A DNA stretch of 64,000 nt from Triplophysa rosa (lineage: Eukaryota > Chordata > Actinopteri > Cypriniformes > Nemacheilidae): the NCBI RefSeq assembly GCF_024868665.1, contig NC_079912.1, forward strand, positions 15,235,926 through 15,299,925. Direction: 5' to 3'. The position numbers and the translations under genes are program-made. A model generated the notes under the pieces. The model did not search any database, was not told the origin of the DNA, and was given only the letters and a program-made list of their open reading frames with translations. Of the stretch, positions 47,130 to 60,189 are shown one piece after another; the stretch's first letter is position 1, and every line of letters begins with the position of its first letter.

Positions 47130-48010
47130 TCCACCCCAATGTGTTTCGCTTGAAAACGCTTCTTTTTCTCTTCGTTTTGGCCTTCCGTCCACAATGAGAC
47201 AGCGTTTTTGTTAACGAAGAAACAGAGCTTTTTGAAGACGCACTACAAAGTGGATGCATTTAAAAATGATAACGCGTTCCGGTTTGATAGCGCTGATGTC
47301 AGTTCATGCATACTTTAGACTGCATTATAGGAGACAGAATATTTAATTACTCGCAGTTAATGTTCGGCAGCGGAGCGCAAGGATAGTTTCATTTGCGCTT
47401 ATGCAATTTTATAGTCTCGTGTTATCCCTACCTCATTGTCTGTCCATTTAAAAAAAACTCTTTGCTCCACATTGCCGCAACATAATAAGGCATAAAGTTA
47501 ATAAACGCCTTGGTTGAAGTATGTTGAACTGTCAGTCCAAATCCGATTTTGGTACATATCCGATTGAAATCTGATCATATTTAGCAAGTGTGAACAGCAC
47601 AGTAAATCACATGAAATCTGTTATTCATGTTATTCATATGTGGTTTAAAATCCTATTCAAATCGCATTTCGGGAAATCCGATAACGCTGAGATCGGACTT
47701 GAGTAGCTCGTTATGTTCTCGCGCCACGTGAAACACCACGTTAAAACGTTAGCACGTCACACGTCACTGCAGATACAAGGTTGCCGTGTTGTTGTCTGTC
47801 TGCTGGAGGAGACGGAAGCACTAAATAAAGCCGCCCATACCAGCCTCATACGCTTCAGCAACAGGTTCATAGTAACCCAGCGCAGCGGCTACACGTCGTC
47901 ATTGTAAGAAAACTTGGCGCTGCACAGATTGATCAGCGTATGACATCACCATACTGCGAGAACCACGAGTGTGGACGAAGAGCGTTTTCAAATAATTTTC
48001 AAATAAAAAC
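47130..48010. repeat. Dispersed repeat with gtgtggac / cgttttca ends, composite
   Basis: The left part has cttgaaaacgcttctttttc and gtccacaatgagacagcgtt; the right part has gtgtggacgaagagcgtttt and aaaaacgcaatgtggaca. These are inverted with respect to each other. The middle (47.5-47.7 kb) contains another repeat-like block (aagtgtgaacagcacag). Confidence 0.45.
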
Positions 48011-48027
48011 GCAATGTGGACAATCTG

Positions 48028-48135
48028 ATCTCACAGGATTTCATAAAAATGTTACGAGGTGGCTAATTCGTATGAATTCGTACAATGCGAATCATACAAA
48101 AACGTACGATTATTAGAAAAATGCAATACTAAAGA
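48028..48135. mobile_element. Half copy of ggtggctaattcgt MITE
   Basis: ctgatctcacaggatttcat, acgaggtggctaattcgtat and gaattcgtacaatgcgaatc match one arm of 16386-16651. The partner arm is missing. Confidence 0.7.
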
Positions 48136-48464
48136 TTATGTTGGCCTGGCTGTTCCACATGACCTGTGTCAACATATACAATGTTTTTTGTGCTTTTACT
48201 CCTTTCAGAAGTTTTCTCTTTTGGGTTTAGCCTTATTAATTCCTAAATTTATGTTCAAATTCAGTATTATTTGGCGAACCTATTTAATTTCTATTATTTA
48301 GATAATAAAGGTTCAATTTAACCATGACTATTGCCAAGTATGCATAACAATATTCCCAAGTATGCCTCCAAAACAGTTTGAGTGTGTTTCAATAACATTT
48401 TAAAATAATCAATAAAATCTGAAAATGGTATCATGAATTTTGCATCTTAAACTAAAATCATATA

Positions 48465-48671
48465 GGGGTGGTTTCCCGGACAGGGATTACCTTAAACCAG
48501 GACTAGGCCTTAATTAAATTAGGATATTTAAGTCGTTTTTAAAAACATACTTTACAAAAAAACATTACTGGTGTGCATCTTGAGACAAAACAATTTAACT
48601 TTCGATCAAGACACCACTTACATTTTAGTTAGTCTTAGACTAGGCTTAAGCCCTGTCCAGGAAACCGCCCC
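48465..48671. mobile_element. 207-bp MITE with ggggcggtttcccggacagg ends
   Basis: Left ggggtggtttcccggacagg, right in reverse complement ggggcggtttcctggacagg. The inverted repeats continue as gattaccttaaaccaggact / gcttaagcctagtctaagac. It matches a known texture of teleost MITEs. The superfamily is not assigned because no TSD is clear. Confidence 0.88.
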
Positions 48672-49389
48672 ACTAAGAATAAAACATAGTCTGATCTAGT
48701 TTGGCAAGTCCATTCTAACAGCTGATTTTATCCTGGAACTGAAAGGCGGGACTTCCACTTCTTATGCCAGTAAAGTATATTAATCATTACTATTAATATT
48801 AATATCTGCGGTTTATTTTCCTACAGTTGGTCCGGCTCCTGAAAATATGACACTGTTGCCTGTGAGATGTAGAATCTCTGGCAACGTCTGCTGCAAATAT
48901 TTGTTGTTTATTTATGCCGCAGACTAGCGAAATGATTTCTGTTCATCATCTGATCTAAAATAAAAACAGCACAAATACCAGTCGCACACATCCAAGCTGA
49001 CAAAATAATCAGGAAACTGATTTTAGGACTGATGTCTGCCCGCAGGCAACCTCACCTTTCCCAGCAGGGGCTCGGATGAAACCGCTTGCATGGCAAACCG
49101 CCGCAAATTGTGCTGAAAACATCCAACATTTATCCCAAAGCGAAATTTCCATCTACACCATGCAGGGGGTAAACAGAGGGAAGATAAATATGAAACGCTC
49201 TACTGTTACAGTTTTAAGGGTTAAAAAGCTGAGGGCATGCAGCCTCTGAATGCGCGAGCTTTCGGAGTGGCCGACTATTTCCATAAAATTCCATTTGCAT
49301 TTTATTTTGGAGCAGTCCCCTGTCAGCGTTCCAGACATCGGATGAGAGCGCGGGCCTGCCGAGAGTCATACCTCTTTGTTTAAATGCTG

Positions 49390-49830
49390 CATTGCTGTGT
49401 GTGTGTTTTTTAATAAACTCTAATAGCAGTCCAGGAGGATTTTAATTAATCTACATGTCTGCACAAAAGGCAAGGGCCCCACATTTAGCGCTTTCAGAAG
49501 TGCGGATGGATATTTAAAATAAGACATTTGACAGAACTGCAGAAAAATGGAGGATTTAATTGCTCCAGAGATGGCAATTATTATGAGATTTAGAAAGCCA
49601 TTTTAAAAGGCAGACAGGAGTCATTTAGTCCCAGTCTTAAGTGCAGCGAAGAGCCGAAGGTCACGTCAGTGTTGTCATTACGGCCTGAATAAAGATGCTA
49701 ATGAAGGGCTTGACTTACTCTCCTCTGCTCTCCATAAAGGTTGCATTAGTGTCGCCCGGCATGGAGATCCGGCCATCTTTACTCATATTAACATGCGACG
49801 AGTCTCGAAATGAGAGCAAGTGCTAAACGT
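49390..49830. other. Repeat-free block, candidate conserved non-coding element
   Basis: ggaggattttaattaatcta, gcaattattatgagatttag and taaagatgctaatgaagggc contain homeodomain-like cores. No repeat family was recognised. It is intronic. Conservation is untested. Confidence 0.25.
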
Positions 49831-50637
49831 TTTCCACCTTGCGCGCCGTAACCAACACTATTACATTCACAACCAACCTGACTGCAGGTGTGAGGTACAA
49901 CAGTTCAGAGTTCGGGTCTGTAGTTAAGTATTTGCTCAGTTGTATCTCAAAATTGAAATGTAAACAATATTGATGATAACAAAATGATGGCAACTGAAAT
50001 GTACAAAATCATTTCAAGAACTTCAGTAGCACATCGAGTGGCTATTTTCTGATTAGTACTCATTACACTGTGATTTGAGAAAGCAATCATTCTTGTCATC
50101 TAATTCAAGTGCTCAAATGAACAATTCTGAACATTCAATTCTGTGCAGCCGCAAAACAAAACTCAAGCAAACCAAAGTTGACAAGTCGTCCACTGAATAC
50201 TGAGATTTTGTTTTATTTTTGAAAATTAAAGTTCCTACAGACTACAAAGGCTTAATATTGAAAGAAACACGGCTTGTGGTATCCAGCTTTTCATTCATGC
50301 ATTTATCTACAGACCTACAAAATGCCAATAAAATGTCACATTATTTTAAGCACTCGGCCAGAAAAAAAAAGATTTCTCCAGCAAATCTTTGTAACATGGT
50401 AATAAGAATTTGTTTCATGTCTGAAAGCTCTCAATATCAAGTTTTGAACTTTCAATAATTTAATTTAATGGAATTTAATAATATTAATCATTAAAATAAT
50501 GATTTTTAATTTTCATATTACTAAATCATTCATATCAAAGCAAGTCTTATGAAGTAAATTATTGAAATAACAGTCCATTTTGATTTAACAGTGTCTACAT
50601 CGAATGCGAGTGACGCAACACAAAAAACACCTTGTTC

Positions 50638-51020
50638 TTAAAGTCGGCATGAAACATATATCCGAGTGAAATGGCTTCTGAAATGAGAGAAAATGTAGGG
50701 CAGGACTTGATTTCCCACATCGAGAATTGATTGGATTGTTGGAAGATGGGCGTTGCTAACCAAATGGAGATTTGAATGCGAGGTTGCAGTCAATCGTAGT
50801 GGATTATTCCCCACAGGACTCAGCAAGCTCCGCCCTCACGCCATTCCCCATGAAAGGAAGTGATGAGAAGTTGTTTCGAGGGAGGAAGGAGGTCAACGTT
50901 TTTGCTTGAAGATTATGAGGGCACATGAATTTAAAAAAAGGTATGAAGTGCACAGACTTATAAAAACACAATTTCAATTAAAAATATGATTTTCAATTTT
51001 GATTTCATGCCTTTTTTTAT
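50638..51020 (-). repeat. Dispersed repeat, copy 2
   Basis: Reverse complement shares aaattcatgtgccctcataa and ttcactcggatatatgt with 41434-41835, and a GC-richer core (gtgagggcggagcttgctga). Outer end cttaaagtcggcatgaaac. Confidence 0.6.
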
Positions 51021-51109
51021 TTAATGGGCTCTATGTATTTTGTCACCTCGCTTACGGTGTTGACGCGATGCTGAGAGTCAACATCGTATGCCAAAAATTT
51101 TAAGTATAT

Positions 51110-51395
51110 CATCTATAATTGTATGTCTGTAGCTCTGGTGGTAAGTAGACTGAATGCAACACATCGTCATAGTTTTTCCGAAACCTCTGATGTCCAAATT
51201 CACATTTCTTCAGAAAATAGAAAATACACTGTACTTTTTAAATGATTAAATACTGTGTTGTCAAAGTTAACAATATGATTTCAAACATAAAGGGTGACTA
51301 ATAATAATGATGTATGGCAAAAAATAAGAAACGAAAATATGTCGATACAATGATTCAGAAGGACAGCAACGATATGTATTGCATATGTACATCTA
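51110..51395 (-). repeat. Dispersed repeat, partner of 32876-33100
   Basis: The plus strand reads acataaagggtgactaataa, taatgatgtatggcaaaaaa and gaaggacagcaacg, inverse to the 32.9-kb copy. Confidence 0.5.
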
Positions 51396-52458
51396 CTTTG
51401 TAGATCACTAAACAGCAAACATTGTACATAATAATAATAATAATAATAAGTCAATCAAGCATTACTGTAAGCCATTACAAAATATGACATGCAAATACTG
51501 ATTGACTGAGTTTGCATCCAACGCTTGTTGTGAATGAAACAAAAACAGACATATTTTCAGTTTCTAGTACATATAAGTTTACACTCTCCTAGGTTTATTT
51601 AATGCAAATTTAATCTTTGGTTCATCCAATCAGGTTTAAGATTTGGGACAAGGCATTGATCTATTATTACCTGACACTTTAACCTTCACAATATCTCAAA
51701 ACAACCTCGCAACACAACCACATTTTAATTCTGCTGATGTTTAAAATCAAAAGATTGTTTACTCTAAATGGAAATGCAACATTTCATCAGCTGTCACTAT
51801 TTATCATCACACATGCACATGCTCCTGTTAAAACTGAGCAGGTACCTGTAAATTTCACCCCTGTGGATAAAAAAAACATGGTAGAAACGGACATGTGATT
51901 CACACATGCTTACTAAACCGTATTAACCACGTGGTCGTGAAATGCACCGCAGCATTGTAGTCTGCAACCCAGATCTAACTAACCGTATAATAACTGGAAA
52001 ATTGGATTATCTGGACATGCTATTATGCTATTATTTCCTGTGTATTCACTGCTGGCTTGGATCACAACACTATTCACAGGAGTGAGATCTGAATGCCAAA
52101 TGGGTGGAATTCTTATCCAGCAGTTGCACAATCTACTGCACAACCCTTAAGGCGCAAATATATCACCGCAATGCTTGACAAAAGCTGTAAAAGGAAGTCA
52201 CTATGTACCAGCGCAACGATTGCAAACAATTTCATTTTGCTTCAACACTTTCCTTCTCTACACATCATTTATATTCAGCTAGTGTAACACGATGTATTTG
52301 CTGTGGCAGCGTTCCAAAAACATCTTCCTGATCTTAACAACCACATGCAGTAGCATACTTGTACTACCATTTTCTCAGTCAGCAGTATTGTATGTTTAAT
52401 GCACATGCAGTATGCAAATTTGCAGCATGAAACACCCAAATGTGTAAAGGTTGTGCAA

Positions 52459-53361
52459 TGTACACGTGTTCCTGTGGCTCAATAGTAGAGCATTACATTA
52501 GTTCATCATGGGTTCGATCCCCAGAGAACACGCACACTAATCAAATGTATTGAATAGGGATGCACCGATAACATTTTTTAAAGACCGAGTACGGATATTT
52601 TTTCTGGTACTCGCCGATACCGATACCTATAACCGATGCTTGTATAATGTACAATAATCTTAATAAACCAATATCTTACTGGTACATTTTCTTTTTTTCT
52701 TTTGTTTTTAGGTCTACTTAAATTTAAGTATTATTTTTTAATCAAGTTCGATTTTTTATGATAAGTAGCACAATTTTACTAGCACATTTACTTCAGTTTA
52801 CTAAAGCAAACAATATACTCTGTGGTCAAATTATAAAAAATTGAAGGGGGGTGGTGTGGTCAAATGTGAGTGTATTATATCTTGTTCAAGTCAAACCGGA
52901 CTTTTATTTTGACGGGACGCCGCAAAGAGCGTTTGTTTAAGTTAAACGGACTTTTATTTTGACGGATCGCCGCAAATGGTGTTTGTTTATGTGTTCGTGT
53001 CCTCGTGCAGTGAAACGCTGGCGCTGAAAGCTCCACAAGCACAATGCGTAGAGTACACGCAACCGCACCACTCTTTCACACACGGTAACGCAACAGAATA
53101 CATATTTAAACAGTATCTGAATATTTCGTTAATTGTTACGTTAGCTGTTAAGCGCTAATTTCTTGTTAGGGAATGCCTGGATTCCGTCCGCGTTTTCCGC
53201 ATTGCAGGAAATCATAGGGCTCTATGTATGTCACGTGAGGTATCGGTCTTTGGTATCGGTGTGTCGTTACGAGAACGAGTACATGAGCTTGGTATCGGTA
53301 TCGGTGCATGCCTAGTATTGAATGCACTCAGTTTGCATAAAACACCTGCAAAATGCATAAA
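52459..53361 (+). mobile_element. tRNA-derived SINE split by a hAT element
   Basis: Head cctgtggctcaatagtagag (A-box) and catgggttcgatccccagag (B-box). The tail resumes after the insert as tgcactcagtttgcataaaa, cacctgcaaaatgcataaat. The flanking tgtgcaa at 52452-52458 and 53362-53368 looks like the SINE's own 7-bp TSD. Without the insert the SINE is about 135 bp. Confidence 0.85.
52555..53314. mobile_element. hAT-type element, 760 bp, with cggtatcggt ends
   Basis: Ends tagggatgcaccgata and tatcggtgcatgccta, with perfect 8-bp TSD GTATTGAA at 52547-52554 and 53315-53322. Inside, a unit of about 54 bp with cggacttttattttgacgg is tandemly duplicated at 52890-53000. No transposase reading frame. 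Confidence 0.92.
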
Positions 53362-54029
53362 TGTGCAACAGGGAACAGTGTGTACCACAATGCAATGCAC
53401 TTTATCCAGTGTGATAAACTGGAAGTGTCGTTTTAACACTACTTGATAAGCCAACCAAACGTGACGCAATGAGATATGCAGTGTAATGACGTCATACTAC
53501 GACAGCAACCTACAGTAGCCTACTTGCGTTTACAGCCACTTAACTTTTCAAAAACTGTTTTAAAAATAGTATGCAGTGAGCACTGTGCGTATTAGTGCAC
53601 TGTAAACACAGCCAGCCACCCACACACACACGCACACGATTAAGTCAACGCCAAGACTGAGCAAAACAAAATCTGCTGTGATTTGAGTTACAACGTGTAT
53701 TTTCAGGAAAGACACACAGTAAACAACACCAACATTTGTTCCCCGGAATAAACTTCAATAAACTTTGACATTGTAACTGCTGACAGTTTTGTAAACTTTT
53801 ACACAATACTGACGCATTTGCTTTTAAAGGGACTAAATTAAGATTTACTTACATTAAGATCAATTAAAAGATGAGCATTATCAGATTTCAACGCGCAGGT
53901 GTCTAACGTCTTCTCAACCCGAACACTGCGTCGATATTTAGTATCACAGATTCACATTAACGCACCATTGCACGAGAACGTAACAAACAAACGCTTTCAT
54001 GCACGTTAGGAGAAATGACATGTCTATAC

Positions 54030-54059
54030 CTCGATGTCTGACAGCTCCTTGCTCGGCAT
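54030..54059 (-). CDS. dpyd: dpyd exon 1 coding part (MPSKELSDIE)
   Basis: Ten codons from ATG at 54059-54057 read MPSKELSDIE and stop exactly at a GT donor (ctatac on the plus strand, gtatag in gene sense). Human exon 1 encodes 13 residues ending SxDIE before the same phase-0 junction, and the next recognised exon starts with the expected ILALNPR block. I chose this ATG because it is in frame with the DIE end and with exon 2. Another ATG lies 13 nt further upstream (ATGGCTCGCTCG) but is in a different frame. Either the ancestral MA- start was shifted by a small insertion, or the upstream ATG is a short uORF. A pyrimidine-rich CAG acceptor-like site ends at about 54082, so a non-coding upstream exon is possible. 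Confidence 0.7.
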
Positions 54060-54420
54060 TCGAGCGAGCCATGTCTACTTTCTGGAGAAACAAAACGAAG
54101 GTAAAACAACTGAGACGCGTTTGCAGTCCGTCTGCTTTGATATCCCGCAGGTTTACTGAAGGCACATCATCCGCACTTCGGTAGAAAAATCCTCAATGGC
54201 GTTTATAGTCAGCTTGGAGGAAAAATGCCCATTGCGACACCGAAAACAGTTAAAGCAACCTCACGAAATGTCTGGAGATCCGCGAGGGGCTGCTGGCACC
54301 TGTAGAGCAGCTTTCAACAGCCAGAGAAAGTTTGTTTGACGCTAACTTTTGCCATAGGGTACTGTATTGCACACGTACGACAGGTCTTTATCGAAGAGTG
54401 CTGTGTAAGTAAACACTGGG
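54060..54420 (-). promoter_or_regulatory. dpyd 5' UTR / putative promoter region
   Basis: This is the sequence immediately upstream of the dpyd start codon. It carries an out-of-frame upstream ATG (54072-54070) and an acceptor-like TTTCTCCAG ending at 54082. No convincing TATA box or initiator could be assigned. Placement rests only on adjacency to exon 1; if a non-coding first exon exists, the true promoter may lie further right. Confidence 0.3.
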
Positions 54421-57400
54421 GAACTTTTATTCAGATTTTTAATGTTACATTTAAATAATGCTGTTTCTTGGTTTTGGTTATAGCTTACAAATGAAGGGTT
54501 ACTTCACGTTTTTTATTATGTTTTATTGTGTTTTATTGTGTTAGTTAGCAGTATTTTTGAGTTATTATGGGTTAAATCAAAACAAACCAACTGCAGTTTG
54601 ATTGATATTAATTGGAATGCACATAATAAACATAATTTTTGACATTTTTTTAAAAAACGGAGTTATCTCATTATGGAACCAAACTCGTCAAATACAATTA
54701 TGAGCCATGTTTACCATTTAAACCATTACACATTTTGTTTAGTGAGAGATTGCCTTTTCCCAGTGGGATTTAATGGTGTTCTATTATTTCCCATCTGCCA
54801 GATATACTGTAACATCCCACAAGTAGAACCCAACAAATCTCCAGTAGAGACCCACATAGACCATTACTGTATAGTGTAACAAAAACAATTCCAAATATAA
54901 CTATTAAATCCATTAGAATTTCTATGACAGTTTCTATTGTTTTTCAGCAGGGTCAATAAATACATGTTACATTATCGCATACAAGTTGCACTAGTTTGTA
55001 CCTTTGCCATTATAAAACCATTAGCCTTGATGAGTGATGCTCTTAAAATGTTTTAAACAAGATATTTATGTTATATGTATGGTAAATGTGTGTGGAATTT
55101 GTTGGGGCATTTTTGGTGATTCTCAGGTTTTGGCTAAACAGTTGCAAAAGTGTGGTTGCTAGTATTCCTTCAGGAAAGTTCGTATTTACAATTTAGGAAT
55201 CAGGTGTGTCGAAGTCGGGTTGGCCATACGTTTCAATCTGGCCCTGAACATCCGTTCATGTGCTCTATACTCTTAAATATGATCTTTCTTACATGCCTTG
55301 AATGCACCATGTGTTGATGATATGCATAACATATGGTTGCTATCCTGTTCATATAACATAAGAACCCCCCTCTCACAGACATAAAGAAAACAAGAAGAAA
55401 CCACTAATCTCTCTAGCAAAATGTATGCGGGATTAGGTTATGCCTAGTTCATGTTGCTGTCGTTTAAATCAGTTCAGTTTGGTGTCAAAATTTCTTAACG
55501 TTTAACAGATTGATCAAATAACAAATCAGGAAAAAATGACAACTTGTATGCCTTGTAACTTGTTGACTACATTGCATTATGGGATTGTTAAGTATTTCTT
55601 GCACTGTAAAAAATGTCACCTATCAAGTGTTCAAATGATAAAGCCAATCTGATTTAACGTAAAAATTTAAGGCAGCTTTTGATCTAAAGTTTATAAGTTG
55701 AATTATGTGTTTTGTGGTACAGTATACTGCATTCTATAGTACTGGACTTCATTATCTAAATGTAAATAATGTGTGTGGAATAAAAGTGTTGGAAATGTAA
55801 AAGGAAAATGTTTGCTATTATTGAAATTGGATATAGTGACATTACAACCATAACCCTGTAGGGGTTACAAACATGCGTATTGTCACAAATTCACACTTAC
55901 TGTATGTCAACAACAGTAATCAAGCACATTGCATGTTTGCTGTACGCAAATTACCATTACCTCCATTTTTCTAAGAACCCTGTAAAATAGAGATGACCCC
56001 TAACTGCAGTGTTTGTTAGACCTAGCACAACACACACATCTTGTATTGATCACCTTGTGACAGAAGCGTCTACATGTCCGATAGCGATTCACTGGTGATG
56101 CAGCTCTTTTGAATGCAATCACCAAAGGATGTTAACCTCCATTGCTACAGAGTCTCCATGTTTACAGAGAGAGGACTCGTTGAATATTGTGTTCTTTGAT
56201 AAGTCTGCCCATTAAAGCATTTGCATTTGATTCTCTTGATCTGTCGGCTCATTAAAGTGACGTTTCTAGAGGTTGTGTTGACCAAGAAAGAAACACTAAT
56301 AACACAGTGTCCCATTGGTAGATTTCCGCTCTGCTTTCAGTGACAGCATCATCTGTTAGATTCTGCTAAACATGAATATCTTTACAAAGATATATTAAAT
56401 ATATTAGATTTATATTAAACATCCAAACATTTTTGTTGTTGTTGTTGTCCGGGTATTTATTGTGACAATATGTCCACTTATTGCCAAATTGAATTTTGGA
56501 CCGGCGGTTTTGAAAAGTGGCATATTTATTTCAATCAATACTCCTGCAGTGAGGTGGTTAACAGCCGAGTCCAGTGGCTTGGCATTTTAAACAGGAAAGC
56601 CATGTTTGTTGTTTTGGCATATTTAGTCAAGATTTCAGATGAAGAATTAATTCACGCAGCACTAAAATGTTTCGCTTTTATAGCTCAGGAGATTCGATGG
56701 AGTTTTCAGTTGTGTTTCGTTTACACATCTCTTTTAATTGCTTAGATGACATTGAAATAGAAACAAATGAGATTTAGGAAGTCATAATTACGACACCATT
56801 ACGTTCAAGTCAATATAGCGGTAACTTATGTGAAAAATACCTATGAACAATGGTAACGCAGTGAAAAATCAAACCATTTGAGCTGTTTGAACGTCTACAA
56901 AACATTAAAAGATTGCTGAAGAAAGATTCTAAGATTAGTTATTATTCATAATTGACATTTTCCATCAACTACAGACATTGCGCTCATCGCATCTGGCACG
57001 TTTATTTATTGACGCCCCCCAACTTGTACACTATTGTACTTAGAAGACATTGAAACAAATGAGACAATTGATAAAAATAAATGAAGGTGTGAAATCAATG
57101 TAGATTATATAGGTAAATAATCTGGATTTGGGTAAATTTAATGAGAATTGTTCATATTGAAATCTTTAATAATATTGATTTTAAATTGCAGACTTGACAA
57201 ATCTGAGCTTAGTTTTTGGAGACATTTGTGAGATTTCTGAGCAGTTTTCTATCCTTTTACTCTTCTTTTAAATCTCAGAGATACTGTATAACGTAGATAT
57301 TAAAGAGATCACAACTGTGATTTTTCTTATTGGCACCCACCAATACACAATTATTGTGGGGAATTCATACTTAAACTAGAATTCTGTATTCCGGTATAAT

Positions 57401-57479
57401 TTACTTAAAAAAATGATAATTCAGACATATTTTACATATGATCTTGTCTATTTTTATTTTTGCTTATTACTTATTTCAC

Positions 57480-57610
57480 TTAAAGGGACAGTTCACCCAA
57501 AAATGAAAATTCTGTCATCATTTACTCTACCTCGAGTTGTTCCAAATCTATATAAATTTCTTTGTTCTGACGAATCCAGAGTTTATTTTGGGGTGAACTG
57601 TTCCTTTAAG
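57480..57610. mobile_element. Palindromic MITE, 131-bp internal-deletion copy
   Basis: ttaaagggacagttcaccca, attctgtcatcatttact and gttctgacgaatccagag run straight into ttattttggggtgaactgtt, cctttaag. The whole loop and most of the right arm are missing while both ends are kept. Confidence 0.88.
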
Positions 57611-60189
57611 ATACTTGACCCAATAAAGTCTTGACACTTTATACTATACGTTTACAGTATTATTATTCCTATAATGTCTGTCACTCTGAAGGTCAGATGA
57701 GGGGATGCGCTGGAGTACAGACTTCAGTGTTAAACTGATGATTATTCATAGCTCAGGGCTGTCTCTGGTCATGAGGTGAAAGACTGCTTCATCTGATAAT
57801 GTTATGATAATCTAGATGGCTCATAATGGGCCTCAGCAACATTTATTCTGAGTGTGCATAAAGAGAGTCCTCACTCCTCAGACAGACGCACAGAGACACA
57901 ACCGCGGTGCTGGATAAAAGCTATCCATTATTCTGGAGAAGAAAGCGCAGTCGCAATCAACTGAGTAATGCACAATCCTTTATTGTCTCGGCATAACATT
58001 ATTCTGAATACAGTGCGTGAATACATTGTCATGTTTTGGCACGGGGCTGCGTTTAAAACGATTATCTTCAAATAGGATTCGCTCCATATATGACCATGTC
58101 AAATCCAATTCTCCAGTGACCGTTTCATATGTCAAGAACAATCCTCGATTTAATGTGCTTGTTCTCGCTTTTGGATTCTCAGTTCTGAGATATTGCCATT
58201 GGCTGGACTTTAAAAAAAAAATTTACTCTTTATTACTGCGAGCACTTTCTAATCAGGTCGTGAAAATGTAATGATGTTCCATATTTCATGATTTCATCAA
58301 ACTGATTGAGTCATTTATCAGCGTTTTTCCATAATAATGATGGTGGTGATTGTTGAAATTATCAAAATTGTGGTTTATTAGGATATTAAACCTTTGTTTT
58401 GCTATTTAGGTTAGAAAACCAAAGGAACATTTTAGTGTCAGGGGTTGCTGTCGGAAAGCTCAGGAGATTTTGTCAAATAAAATGACATATCTAAAATGTT
58501 GATAGGATTGATCAGATTCCTTGGTTGTGAAGGTATTTGGTAAGAAATAAAAGTTAAATATGATTGCAGACTTTCATATATTGAGATATCATCTGAACAC
58601 ATGAGAATACTGGGAATACAATCTGAGGACACTTCAGCAAATGGATCCATCTTGCACTGTACCTTTCTCAAAGAAATGTATTTGTATTTGTGTGCAAACC
58701 AAAAAACAATCAGGTACAGGTTAAACATAGCATTCAACGTCACATAATTTTCTCAGCATACTGTCATCTTTAAAACGAAAAAGACTGCAAAAAAATGTAC
58801 CCCATCAATAATGGATGATATTTACTGGCTGGTGTTGGGCTGAGAGGAGCCAGGAGACACGCTTTTCCCTTGACTTCATTTGGCTGTGTGACAGGATCCA
58901 TAACCCACCCTGAGTCCTATCAAATGATGAGGTATGAAGTGTCATCTTCTCTCTGAGCGCTTCTTAGGAGTTTCATCTCTGCAGGGAACTGTCATCAAGT
59001 TCTCCTTCTTTTCTCTCTCCGCTTCGCATCATTTGGATGGGCTATCGGATACTGCAAATCAGAGGGCAGTTCTGATGGCCTGGCTGAGGGTGATCAGAGG
59101 GTTATTTCGCCCCCTACGACTCCCACCAGGTTGGCGCCTTCTGCGAAAGATTTATCCATCTTCTGTGCAATGAAAAAATACACTTACCCTACATTGTATA
59201 GTACCCGAATATAGACTTCATAACTATATGGTTATGAACACATATGTGTATCTATTATATAATTGTATTATATAAATTTGTACTTCCAAATAACACTTAC
59301 AGTAGAAGGCACGTGTAATTAACGGAATTTACAGGGATTGATAAAAAAATCATAAAAAGATCAAATCAGGCTTAAAGACTTGTGACAATATAATGAAATG
59401 ACAAACAACAGAAATAAATATATTATAAAACCCACCAATGTACATAACTAACAACAAAAATAAGAAAAAACAACAAGAAACTAAAATGCTTTTGTAATGC
59501 TGTATCAAATGATTTATATAATATATATTTACAGTATTTTACAGTAAAACATGTATTATCTTAAATATGTTTAACAAGTTAACACAATCTGTGAGATCAA
59601 CAAAATGATGTGTCTTTGTGTGTCTTTCTGCTTTTCAGAAACGGTTTTGTGTTATCTCAACAGAAAGGAAAGTCAAAATTTCCTTCAACATAGTTTTTAA
59701 GATCATACGTAAATTCATAACATGCTTGTCTATTGGGGTATATATATGTTTTTCCTTGATATATTTTTTGATATATATATGGAACCTGTGTCAAATGGTG
59801 TACAAACATCACATTAAACGAACACATGCACAGATATAGAGCTGCGGAAAAAGTTCCAATTGGAGTCCATTCCAATCAAAGTGATTATGAACTTGTTTTC
59901 TTTGCAGTATTTGAGGTCTGAAAAATACAGAGCATCTTTTCTGTTACTTTTGACCTGTTTCTCCAGTTTTCATTTTCTGCAAATAAATGCTAATAGAAAC
60001 AATACTTTTATTTGAAATGTGGAGGAAATATTGTTAGCAGTTCACAAAATGAAACAAATACGATCATTTTACCTAAACACATACCCATTCCGAAAAATTG
60101 AAAATCATTTTGAAATGGTCTCTTCATTTTTTCCGTGGCTTTATATTATGTTACATACATATATGCTGTATTTTGGTTAGATGTTTTGC

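Larger units (their letters stand above)
37495..54029 (-). other. dpyd intron 1 (16.5 kb)
   Basis: The intron starts with gtatag after exon 1 and ends with the acceptor attag before exon 2. It contains a hAT copy inserted in an 'agcaaccacacagcaa' tandem repeat (38.1-39.06 kb), several MITEs, two copies of a CACTCGGA-bearing dispersed repeat, a SINE split by a hAT element, and AT-rich unique DNA. Stretches at 43.1-48.0 and 54.0 kb show cyprinid-type dispersed repeats ('ttcacaccaaacgc', 'gtgtggac..cgttttca') that I cannot delimit. No other gene was recognised. Confidence 0.7.

Noticed and set aside
46743..47192. 149-codon minus-strand open frame
   Set aside because: Includes a proline stretch from the poly-G run and a dispersed repeat; no domain recognised.
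58934..59173. 79-codon plus-strand open frame with a basic, Arg-rich end
   Set aside because: No homologous family recognised and no supporting splice or promoter signal.
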